The translations under genes were made by a program, and so were the position numbers. From DASYPQ01 sp041488095 (lineage in GTDB: Bacteria > Planctomycetota > UBA1135 > GCA-002686595), in contig JBGPOP010000060.1 in NCBI GenBank assembly GCA_041488095.1, positions 1-15,088 on the forward strand: a stretch of 15,088 nt of DNA, written 5' to 3'. Each line of letters opens with the position of its first letter. Position 1 is the stretch's first letter. The notes under the pieces are model-generated. The model searched no databases. It was not told where the DNA came from and saw nothing but the letters and a program-made list of their open reading frames with translations. Shown piece after piece: positions 6,989-13,374 of the stretch.

Positions 6989-7468
6989 ATGGGAACGAAG
7001 AAGAAGAAGGAGCCGGACGCCGTGTCCACGACCGAGGCGCCGGCTGAGGCCCCGACCGAGACCACGACCGTGACGGAGGCGGAGCCCGAACCGCCCGCGG
7101 AGAGGAAGCCCAAGAAGGGGAAGCGGAAGGAGACCACTGGCGCGCTGACGCTCGCCGACCTCTCCGAGCGCTACCTCGCGCACCTCGCAGAGGGCGAGTG
7201 GAGCGGCGGGACGATCGCCAGCTACACCATGGAGTTGAAGACTGCGATGGGTGAGATCGGTGCCGACACGCTGGTTGCGGACCTGACGCCCGAGCGCGTG
7301 CAGGAGTACTTCGACTGCAAGCGCGTGACGAAGCTCCGGAGCGGCAAGCCGAAGGCCAAGCCCTCGATCGACAAGACGCGGCGCGTGCTGCGCTTGGCGC
7401 TCGTGTGGGCCGAGGAGCGGGGGATCGTCGAGAAGGCCCCGCTGCCCGAGATGGCCGCGACGGTCTGA
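6989..7468 (+). CDS. Stand-alone SAM-like (core-binding) domain of a tyrosine recombinase
   Basis: This 159-residue protein has no catalytic domain. Residues 1-50 are a disordered Lys/Glu/Thr/Pro-rich head (TKKKKEPDAVST... and KPKKGKRKETTG). Residues about 52-155 resemble the N-terminal core-binding domain of phage integrases: LTLADLSERYLAHLAEG, then helices, then TPERVQEYFDCKRVTK and KPSIDKTRRVLRLALVWAEERGIVEKAPL. In an integrase this last stretch would be followed by the catalytic domain, but here a stop and a strong hairpin follow. The ATG at 6989 was preferred to 6983 because AAGGAG ends six bases before it. It could be a DNA-binding accessory factor or an antagonist of a recombinase, or a truncated integrase. 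The domain call rests on pattern; the role is inference. Confidence 0.7.
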   Translation: MGTKKKKEPDAVSTTEAPAEAPTETTTVTEAEPEPPAERKPKKGKRKETTGALTLADLSERYLAHLAEGEWSGGTIASYTMELKTAMGEIGADTLVADLTPERVQEYFDCKRVTKLRSGKPKAKPSIDKTRRVLRLALVWAEERGIVEKAPLPEMAATV

Positions 7469-7484
7469 GGTCGCCCGACGCACG

Positions 7485-7521
7485 AGGGGGCCGGTCCGCC
7501 GTCGTGGCGGGCTGGCCCTCT
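7485..7521 (+). terminator. Long GC-rich hairpin between two recombinase-like genes
   Basis: Bases 7485-7500 pair continuously with 7506-7521 around the loop GTCGT, giving 16 pairs of which three are G-U. It starts 16 bases after the stop of the preceding gene. No T-run follows (TGCGCTTGAG), so it is either a terminator of the type lacking a U-tract, an mRNA-end stabiliser or an attenuator upstream of the recombinase, whose ribosome site starts 11 bases later. Confidence 0.6.
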
Positions 7522-7541
7522 GCGCTTGAGTGGAGGGACCC

Positions 7542-8531
7542 ATGAAGATAGAGGACGCGCTGTCGAGGTACCTGACCCAGCTCCGCGCCGACGGACGATC
7601 CGAGCACACCGCCGGCCAGTACCGCCGCCACATCGCCCTGCTCGCCGCGTGGCTCGCCGAGCGCGGCCGCGGCGGCGCGGTCGAAGACGTCGACCACGAG
7701 GACCTCGCCACGTTTCTGGCGTCGCCTGTCGCGCGCACACGGCCAGATGGGCGGACGAAGAGGGCGACCTCGACCAACGCCCTGCGCACGTCGTTGCGGA
7801 CCTTCTTCCGCTACGCGCACGACGCGGGCTACACGCGCTCGAACCCGGCGCGCCTGATCCGTCGCGCGCTGTGCGGCGCGCCGCCGCCGCGCTCGCTGAG
7901 CGAGGAGGAGCAGGGGCGACTCCTTCTCGCGCTCGCCCAGGGCAAGGGCGCGGCGGCCGAGCGCGACCACGCCCTCTTCGCCCTGATGCTCGGGAGCGGC
8001 ATCCGCATCGGGTCGGCGCTGGCGCTCGACGTCGGCGACGTGGACCTCGATCGCGGCGAGCTGCGTCTCCGGACCACGAAGGGCGACGCGCCCACGGTGG
8101 TGTTCCTCGGGCGCGCGGTGCGCGATCACCTGCGCCGGTACATCGGCGCTCGAAGGGTCGGCCCGCTCTTCGTCGGGCTGCGCGGGCGGGCGTTGTGCGC
8201 GCGTCACGCCGCGCGTCGGCTCGCGCTCTGGTGCGAGCGCGCGGGCGTCCAGCACGCCGTGAAGCCGCACGACCTGCGGCACTCGTTCGCCCTCAGGATC
8301 TACAGGAGCACGCACGACCTGCTGCTCACGCAGCAGGCGCTGCGGCACCGCTCGATCGCGTCGACGACGGTGTACGCGCGGTGCGACGAGGACAGGCTGC
8401 GTGAGGTGCTCGCGCAGGAGAGCGGAACGCCGAGCAGTTCAGCGCAGTTGCGCAAGGGCGATCTGCCGGGCGCAGGAAGAAGTATGAATGCGCGAGGAGG
8501 CGCACAGTCATGGGTTGGATCGAACAGGTAG
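7542..8531 (+). CDS. Tyrosine recombinase (phage integrase / XerC-XerD type)
   Basis: This is a complete 329-residue tyrosine recombinase. The N-terminal SAM-like domain (1-105) begins MKIEDALSRYLTQLRADGRSEHT. The catalytic domain has all key residues: Arg155 (GSGIRIGSALALDVGDVDL), Lys180 (TTKGD), His243 and Arg246 (PHDLRHSF), His269 (ALRHRS) and the nucleophile Tyr278 (TTVYAR). It breaks and rejoins DNA at paired sites through a 3'-phosphotyrosine. ATG 7542 has GGAGGG four bases upstream; GTG 7530 is an alternative. Its C-terminal 40 residues are low complexity, and the last seven codons overlap the start of the small membrane-protein gene. Since a second integrase closes the element at 13371-14624, this one may be a resolvase or belong to an older inserted element. 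Confidence 0.93.
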   Translation: MKIEDALSRYLTQLRADGRSEHTAGQYRRHIALLAAWLAERGRGGAVEDVDHEDLATFLASPVARTRPDGRTKRATSTNALRTSLRTFFRYAHDAGYTRSNPARLIRRALCGAPPPRSLSEEEQGRLLLALAQGKGAAAERDHALFALMLGSGIRIGSALALDVGDVDLDRGELRLRTTKGDAPTVVFLGRAVRDHLRRYIGARRVGPLFVGLRGRALCARHAARRLALWCERAGVQHAVKPHDLRHSFALRIYRSTHDLLLTQQALRHRSIASTTVYARCDEDRLREVLAQESGTPSSSAQLRKGDLPGAGRSMNARGGAQSWVGSNR

Positions 8532-8671
8532 GGGTCAACATCACGCGCGAGGCGATCAACGCAGCGTTCTCGCCGCCGCGGCGGGGGCGGGGCGGGAGCT
8601 CGGGGTGCCTTGTGTTCCTCGTCGCACTCGCGGGGGTCGGGGTTGCCGTGGTGGGTGTGCTAGCGAGGTAG
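8510..8671 (+). CDS. Small membrane protein (53 residues), unrecognised
   Basis: ATG 8510 is preceded by GAGGAGG (8494-8500) with nine bases between, one of the better ribosome sites in the area. The product begins MGWIEQVGVNITREAINAAF, continues with an Arg/Gly/Ser-rich loop (PPRRGRGGSSG) and ends in one hydrophobic segment of about 19 residues (residues 33-51, CLVFLVALAGVGVAVVGVL) followed by Ala-Arg and a stop. That is one predicted transmembrane helix. The gene overlaps the end of the recombinase by 22 bases in another frame, suggesting translational coupling. Small one-helix proteins in phage regions include holin-like or exclusion proteins, but nothing here identifies which. Confidence 0.55.
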   Translation: MGWIEQVGVNITREAINAAFSPPRRGRGGSSGCLVFLVALAGVGVAVVGVLAR

Positions 8672-8741
8672 GTGGCCACTCGCAAAGGCCGGCTCTTCTA
8701 CTTGCCTGCGCGATGGGGGTCGTGGAGACTCCTTCTCCAGC

Positions 8742-9443
8742 ATGAACAGGTCTGTGGACAAGATCCGGCAGCTCATCTCCCGCATCAATGGCTACCTTCG
8801 AACTCCTGATTCGGAAGTCTTTCTTCAGGGTGGCATCGCCATACCGCTTGAGTTGGTTGGGGAGATCGACGAGGCCCTTGGACAGCCGACGGCCAGTAGC
8901 GCCTTCGATGCTCTTCGCCTCTTTGGAAGTGCATTCTCAGGACGAGCCGCAGTGCGAGCCTATTCGCGAGCCCAGCTTCGCGACATCTTGCAGAGACTTC
9001 AGGGACTCCTCGCGAGTGGAAACCAGACTTCCGTGCAGGGTGGATCCACGTTGGAAGCGAATCGGACAAGGAAGGAGACTCAAGGAGACACCACAGCGCT
9101 GGCTTCCCCGGCATCGGGACAGCTAACCACAGAACACCACGGGATCGCATCCGGGCCGCCCGTGCCAGACGACCGGTTGGAGGACAGTACATCCCGACTC
9201 TCGGTCACAGAGCTTTCCGAGAGGTTTGGGATCCGAGCCAACCGGCTGCGAAAGCGATTAGACCGCTGGCGGCGCACACACGATGATGGCTTCATCGAGG
9301 TAGCCGACCGATCAGGGCGCCTACCTCGGTACCTCTATCAAGTATCTGCCGTGAGAGAGGTCATAGAAGACCTCCGTCGGTCGCCGGGAGCGACCAGCAG
9401 GACGGCCAGCAAGCGACCGGCAACGGGGGACAGGCCGACGTAA
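8742..9443 (+). CDS. Unrecognised protein with DNA-binding-like C-terminal domain
   Basis: This 233-residue protein has three visible parts. Residues 1-90 are a folded, mainly helical N-terminus (MNRSVDKIRQLISRINGYLR to LRDILQRLQGLLASG). Residues about 91-150 are a disordered Ser/Thr/Gly-rich linker. Residues 153-211 look like a helix-turn-helix domain: LSVTELSERFGIRANRLRKR, then a short beta-like element and VREVIEDLRR. A role in regulation or DNA binding is inferred. The start is uncertain because only a distant GGAG (8723-8726) precedes ATG 8742. Codon use is less GC-biased than in the recombinase and the SpoVG-to-integrase genes, suggesting a different origin from its neighbours. Confidence 0.6.
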   Translation: MNRSVDKIRQLISRINGYLRTPDSEVFLQGGIAIPLELVGEIDEALGQPTASSAFDALRLFGSAFSGRAAVRAYSRAQLRDILQRLQGLLASGNQTSVQGGSTLEANRTRKETQGDTTALASPASGQLTTEHHGIASGPPVPDDRLEDSTSRLSVTELSERFGIRANRLRKRLDRWRRTHDDGFIEVADRSGRLPRYLYQVSAVREVIEDLRRSPGATSRTASKRPATGDRPT

Positions 9444-9711
9444 GTGCTTGCTGCGGCTCGCGAAGTCGAAGGGATTCGCGACCAGCAAGCGGCCAGCGGC
9501 AACAGGAACTGGAGGAGCCTGGGAATCCTTGGGGCATGCTCCTCAAGGAGATTCCGACACAGGCGCTCCGGCGAATCCTCCGAGCCACGAAACGGGTTGT
9601 CGGCAGCCGCTCCCCTTCGGTCGAGATACTGCAATCGGAGCTGATCCGTCGGCGCAGTGACCAAAGAAGGCGAGGACCCAACCTCTCCCAGGCTGGTGGG
9701 AGGAAGCGGCG
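9444..9711 (+). other. Intergenic stretch before the primase gene
   Basis: No supported gene is present. The first part repeats sequence from the end of the upstream gene: CCAGCAAGCG occurs near 9407 and again near 9482, with similar flanks including CGGCAAC. The stretch ends with the primase ribosome site GGGAGG (9698-9703). Promoter elements for the primase operon may lie here but none is clear. Confidence 0.4.
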
Positions 9712-12700
9712 ATGACCTGCAGCGCTTCGACTCCCGAAGGCGCCCTATTGGCCTCTGCAAAGGAGTACATCCGCCGAGGCTGGTGTCCCATCCCGGTAGC
9801 TCGTCGATCCAAGGCCCCGGCAGTTTTGGACTGGACGCAACTGCGCCTCACGGAGGAGACCGCCCCTCAATACTTCAGCGATGAGTCGATGAACATCGGG
9901 GTGCTCCTCGGCGAACCTTCCGGCGGCCTGGTGGACATCGACCTCGACTGCCCCGAGGCGATCGCGATCGCCGACGCATTCCTGCCCCCGACGGGAGCCG
10001 TGTTCGGCCGGGAAAGCAGGCCTCGGTCGCACATGCTCTACTCGTGCGCGGCGATCTCCAAGACCACCCGCTACGAGGATATTGATGGGGGAGTGCTCCT
10101 CGAGATTCGGAGCAAGGGGGGCCAGACCGTGTTCCCTCCGTCGGTGCACGAGACCGGTGAGCCGATCTTATGGGACCAGGAAGGAGATCCGGCTCCGGTT
10201 GAGGGGGAGGAACTCCGACGGACGGCCGGGCTCCTGGCTGCGGCCTGTCTCCTCGTCCGGAGCTGGACCAGAGGTTCCCGTCACAAGATAGCCCTGGCGA
10301 TAGCTGGCGCACTCCTCCGTCAAGGAGTGAGCGAGGAGGAAGCCCGCAACTTCATCAGGGTCGTCAGTACTACCTCCAGCGACGAGGAAGTCGAGGACCG
10401 CGTCGCGTGCGTGGCGGACACGAAGCGTCGCATCGACGCGGGAGAGGCCGCGTCGGGCCTACCGACCTTGAGGAGGATCCTCGGCGATCCGGCGACAGAC
10501 AGACTCGTCAGGTGGCTCGAGTTCGACAAGCACCGTGCTGCTGCGGGGAACATGAGCAGCCAGTTCTCTGGGCACACCCTGGACTGCGCGTGTGTTGGGA
10601 CCAAGGGGCGAGTTCGGGCGACGATCACGCTGCCGGGTGGCTCCCAGTTCGTCGACAAGCTCGACGCGACCAGCGCCAAGAGCCGGGAACAATTCCTCAA
10701 GCGGATTCTGAAGCGTCATCCAGGCGTCCCGCGGGCAGAGTGCGAGGCCGAACTGGAACGGGTAGGCGCCGAACTCGTTGCTGCTCCCTGGGGTTACTCG
10801 GACGGTTCGGACGATCTGGACGGTCAGGATCCTGCCTCCGTACGGCGATCGCTGCGCGATGAACTCATCGACCTCGCCACCGACGGCGGTATCTCGGACC
10901 TGTTCCACACCCCTGGTCGGCACGAGGCCGAGCCCTTCGCGACGATCAAGACCGTTGACGGACACCGTGAGACCTGGCCGATCCTGTCGAGGGGCTTTCG
11001 GTGGTGGCTCGTCGGTGAGTTCCGAAGGCGCGTTGGAGGCTCGCCGCCCTCGTGCGCGGTCGAGGAAGCGCTCGAGGCGATTGCCGGCATCGCGTTGTAC
11101 GAGGGCTCCGAGCACCCCATCGCTGTGCGGATCGCCGACCGGGACGACGCGATCTGGTTGGACCTGGGTGACGACCAGGGACGAGCGGTCCGCATCACGG
11201 CGGAGGGATGGCAGGTCGTCGCGGGCGACGGGGTCCCTGTGCGGTTCGTGAGGCGCCGCGGGATGCTGCCCCTTCCGGTTCCGGTGCGGGGAGGGTCGAT
11301 CGAGGAGCTGCGCCCCCTCGTGAACCTCCCTAAGGACGACGACTGGACGCTGTTCGTGGCGATCCTTGTCGAATGCCTGAACCCGAGAGGGCCCTATCCG
11401 ATCCTCGTCGTGAACGGCGAGCAGGGGACCGGGAAGAGCTTCCTCGTGCGTGTGATTCGGTCGCTGATCGATCCCGCCAGGCCCCCGCTGCGTCGGCCTC
11501 CTCGGGAGGAGAGGGATCTGATGATCGCGGCGTGCAACAGTTGGGTCGTCGCCTACGACAACATCTCAGGCATCCCGCCCTGGCTCTCCGACTCGCTGTG
11601 CAGCCTCGCGACGGGCGGTGGCTTCGCGACGCGCGAGCTCTACACCGACGCGGAGGAGAAGCTCTTCGACGCCGCGCGACCGATCATCGTCAACGGCATC
11701 GAGGACATCGCGACACGCTCGGATTTTCTCGATCGCTCGATCATCCTTCGCCTGCCCGTCATTCCGGATGTGCGGCGTCGTGACGAAGCCGAACTCCTCG
11801 CGGCGTTCGAGTGTGTTCGTCCCCGGATCCTCGGCGCCCTGCTCGACGCGACAAGCGGGGCGCTCCGACGGCGATCGGAGGTGAAGCTGCCGCGCAAGCC
11901 GCGCATGGCCGACTTCGCGACGTGGGTCACGGCCGCGGAGTCAGCCCTCGGCTGGAAGGAGGGGACCTTCCTGGCCGCCTACACGGGCAATCGCGATGAG
12001 GCCCACGAACTCGCGCTGGAGGCGTCCCCTGTCGGCCCGGCCGTGCTTGCACTCATGGAAGGGACCGACCGCTGGGAGGGGCCGGCCAAGGACCTCCTCA
12101 AGAAGCTCGAGGAGGGGTGCTCCGACCAGAAGACCCGCGAGCGGAAGGACTGGCCGAAGAACCCCAGGGCGATGCGCGGGGCGATCGACCGAGTGGCCCC
12201 GAACCTCCGCGCGATGGGCTTGGAGGTCTCCCTCGGGGACCGGGACAAGGGCCGCAAGCGCACCCGAATCATCGTGCTGGACTGGGGCGGGAAGAGACCG
12301 TCCAGACCGTCCGAACCGTCCGGATCGCCTGCCCCGCCTGCCTCGGGGCCCAGTCTCTTCGGACGGTCGTCGGACGGTCGCCAGCCTGCCGGCCCCGGTG
12401 ACCGTCCGACGAAGGCCGCGAGCCAGCCCCCGCAGCAAGGTCATTCGGACGGTGTGGACGGTTCGGACGGTCGTGCCCCCGCCTCGTGCACGCCCGGCGC
12501 TGCGCCTGATGACTCCCCTGCCGGTGTCCCCGATCGGCTCGCTTCTCTCGAGGCGCGCTGGGCCCCCCATGCAGCGGAGTACAAGGCCGACTTCAATTCG
12601 ATTTTCGAGGAGGTCACCGGGTGCGACCCCGCCGAGCGCGAGCCGACCGCGGACGAGCTGAAGCACTTCCTCGCGGTGCTGGAAGGAGTGGAGCGCGGAG

Positions 12701-12717
12701 GAGGCTCCCGTGCCTGA
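9712..12717 (+). CDS. Primase-polymerase / helicase replication protein
   Basis: This 1001-residue protein combines priming and unwinding. Residues about 10-190 form a bifunctional primase/polymerase (Prim-Pol) domain: AKEYIRRGWCPIPVARRSKAP, catalytic VDIDLD (74-79), the RSHMLY histidine motif (105-110) and LEIRSKGGQTVFPPSVH (130-146). The middle (about 290-540) is a linker or accessory region without a clear family. Residues about 545-720 form a P-loop ATPase of the SF3/AAA-like phage-plasmid type, with GEQGTGKS (569-576) as Walker A, VVAYDN (612-617) as Walker B-like and RSDFLDRSIILRLP near 670-682. The C-terminus (about 860-925) is a disordered Pro/Ser/Gly/Asp-rich linker, then a short helical tail. 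It probably initiates replication of the element. GGGAGG lies eight bases before ATG 9712. The gene overlaps the SpoVG-like gene by eight bases. Confidence 0.88.
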   Translation: MTCSASTPEGALLASAKEYIRRGWCPIPVARRSKAPAVLDWTQLRLTEETAPQYFSDESMNIGVLLGEPSGGLVDIDLDCPEAIAIADAFLPPTGAVFGRESRPRSHMLYSCAAISKTTRYEDIDGGVLLEIRSKGGQTVFPPSVHETGEPILWDQEGDPAPVEGEELRRTAGLLAAACLLVRSWTRGSRHKIALAIAGALLRQGVSEEEARNFIRVVSTTSSDEEVEDRVACVADTKRRIDAGEAASGLPTLRRILGDPATDRLVRWLEFDKHRAAAGNMSSQFSGHTLDCACVGTKGRVRATITLPGGSQFVDKLDATSAKSREQFLKRILKRHPGVPRAECEAELERVGAELVAAPWGYSDGSDDLDGQDPASVRRSLRDELIDLATDGGISDLFHTPGRHEAEPFATIKTVDGHRETWPILSRGFRWWLVGEFRRRVGGSPPSCAVEEALEAIAGIALYEGSEHPIAVRIADRDDAIWLDLGDDQGRAVRITAEGWQVVAGDGVPVRFVRRRGMLPLPVPVRGGSIEELRPLVNLPKDDDWTLFVAILVECLNPRGPYPILVVNGEQGTGKSFLVRVIRSLIDPARPPLRRPPREERDLMIAACNSWVVAYDNISGIPPWLSDSLCSLATGGGFATRELYTDAEEKLFDAARPIIVNGIEDIATRSDFLDRSIILRLPVIPDVRRRDEAELLAAFECVRPRILGALLDATSGALRRRSEVKLPRKPRMADFATWVTAAESALGWKEGTFLAAYTGNRDEAHELALEASPVGPAVLALMEGTDRWEGPAKDLLKKLEEGCSDQKTRERKDWPKNPRAMRGAIDRVAPNLRAMGLEVSLGDRDKGRKRTRIIVLDWGGKRPSRPSEPSGSPAPPASGPSLFGRSSDGRQPAGPGDRPTKAASQPPQQGHSDGVDGSDGRAPASCTPGAAPDDSPAGVPDRLASLEARWAPHAAEYKADFNSIFEEVTGCDPAEREPTADELKHFLAVLEGVERGGGSRA
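10800..10824 (+). repeat. Replication-type iterons, internal cluster
   Basis: GGACGGT (10800), GGACGAT (10809, one mismatch) and GGACGGT (10818) stand in exact 9-bp steps inside the primase gene. The same heptamer in the same spacing occurs at 12297-12471. Confidence 0.5.
12297..12471. repeat. Symmetric iteron cluster inside the primase gene (candidate origin)
   Basis: Nine exact copies of the heptamer GGACGGT / ACCGTCC lie in 175 bases. Three ACCGTCC copies stand at 12297, 12306 and 12315 (9-bp steps), two GGACGGT at 12361 and 12372, one ACCGTCC at 12401, and three GGACGGT at 12447, 12456 and 12465 (9-bp steps). The two outer triplets face opposite ways, making a large dyad. The region encodes the disordered linker of the replication protein, where protein constraint is weak, as in phage lambda, whose origin lies inside gene O. 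Nine bases equal three codons, so a peptide repeat (SDG, RPS) could add to the signal, but use of both strands favours a DNA-level function. Confidence 0.6.
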
Positions 12718-12994
12718 CCTCCGCATCAGCCGCGTGCGCTTCACGCCGGCGCCTCCGGGGACCGCGCCCCAGGGCGTGATCGGCTTCGCCTCGTGCTCGA
12801 TCGCCGACCTCGGCCGCCTGGACGGCCTGGTCGTTCGCCGAGCCGGGCCGGAACGGTACTCGATCGCCTTCCCCGCGCGGCGCGACCAGTCGGGGCGGCG
12901 TCACCCCTACTTCCGCCCCCGCGACGTCCGCACGCGCGAGGCGATCGAGCGAGCCGTGCTCGACTCCCTCCGAGCTCGGGGAATGCTGCCGTGA
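12710..12994 (+). CDS. SpoVG-like nucleic-acid-binding protein
   Basis: This 94-residue protein has the length and pattern of the SpoVG family: an N-terminal strand RISRVRFTP, then GVIGFASCSIADLGRLDGLVV, YSIAFPARRDQSGRRHPYFRP and a C-terminal helix REAIERAVLDSLRARGM. In SpoVG proteins the FPxR/MPxR segment and the HPI/HPY segment occupy the same positions. SpoVG proteins are small DNA/RNA-binding regulators, first described in sporulation and septation; a regulatory or replication-linked role in this element is inferred from its place between primase and excisionase. GTG 12710 has GGAGGAGG five bases upstream and overlaps the primase end. Its stop overlaps the next GTG (GTGA). Confidence 0.75.
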   Translation: MPDLRISRVRFTPAPPGTAPQGVIGFASCSIADLGRLDGLVVRRAGPERYSIAFPARRDQSGRRHPYFRPRDVRTREAIERAVLDSLRARGMLP

Positions 12995-13374
12995 CGCGGA
13001 CCGCTGACCCTGCCAAGGACGCGCCGCCCGGCGGCCTCGCCGGCGTCCTCGCCAACCTCGCCGCGATCGGACGGCGCCTCGTCGAGACCTCGGAATCAGC
13101 CCTTGCGCTCCTGCGAGAGGGCGAGGCTGAGTGTCGTGGACCCGCGCGCGAGCCTGAGGCGATCCAGAATCCGATGCTCCCCTCCCCCACCGAGAAGCCG
13201 AGCGCACTGATGACGCGCCGCGAGGTCGCCGCACTGCTGCGGATCGACGAGCGCACGCTCGCGCGCTGGCGGGCTGACCCGTCCACCAAGTTTCCCGAGC
13301 CCGTTCACCGCGCACGCGTCCTGCGGTGGAGGCGGATCTCGATCGAGCGATGGCTCGCAGCGAGGGAGCCGTGA
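12991..13374 (+). CDS. Excisionase-like (AlpA/HTH_17 type) DNA-binding protein
   Basis: This 127-residue protein starts at GTG 12991, four bases overlapping the SpoVG-like stop. Residues 1-70 are a less structured head with a helical segment (LAGVLANLAAIGRRLVETSE). Residues 74-127 form a MerR/AlpA-like winged helix: MTRREVAALLRIDERTLARW, then FPEPVHRARVLRWRRISIER and a final Trp-Leu. In phage islands such proteins act as excisionases or as activators of the integrase gene that follows. It is directly upstream of the integrase and overlaps it by four bases if the integrase starts at 13371. An alternative start at ATG 13210 would leave only the HTH domain. Confidence 0.8.
   Translation: MTRTADPAKDAPPGGLAGVLANLAAIGRRLVETSESALALLREGEAECRGPAREPEAIQNPMLPSPTEKPSALMTRREVAALLRIDERTLARWRADPSTKFPEPVHRARVLRWRRISIERWLAAREP

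Noticed and set aside
6741..8348. Long minus-strand open frame (535 codons)
   Set aside because: It is low-complexity Arg/Ala/Pro-rich sequence opposite two genes with recognisable recombinase domains.
9448..9660. Small plus frame after the DNA-binding-like gene, encoding SKRPA-TG like the end of that gene
   Set aside because: It lies in a different frame, lacks a ribosome site and is Pro/Gly-rich; a local DNA duplication explains the similarity.
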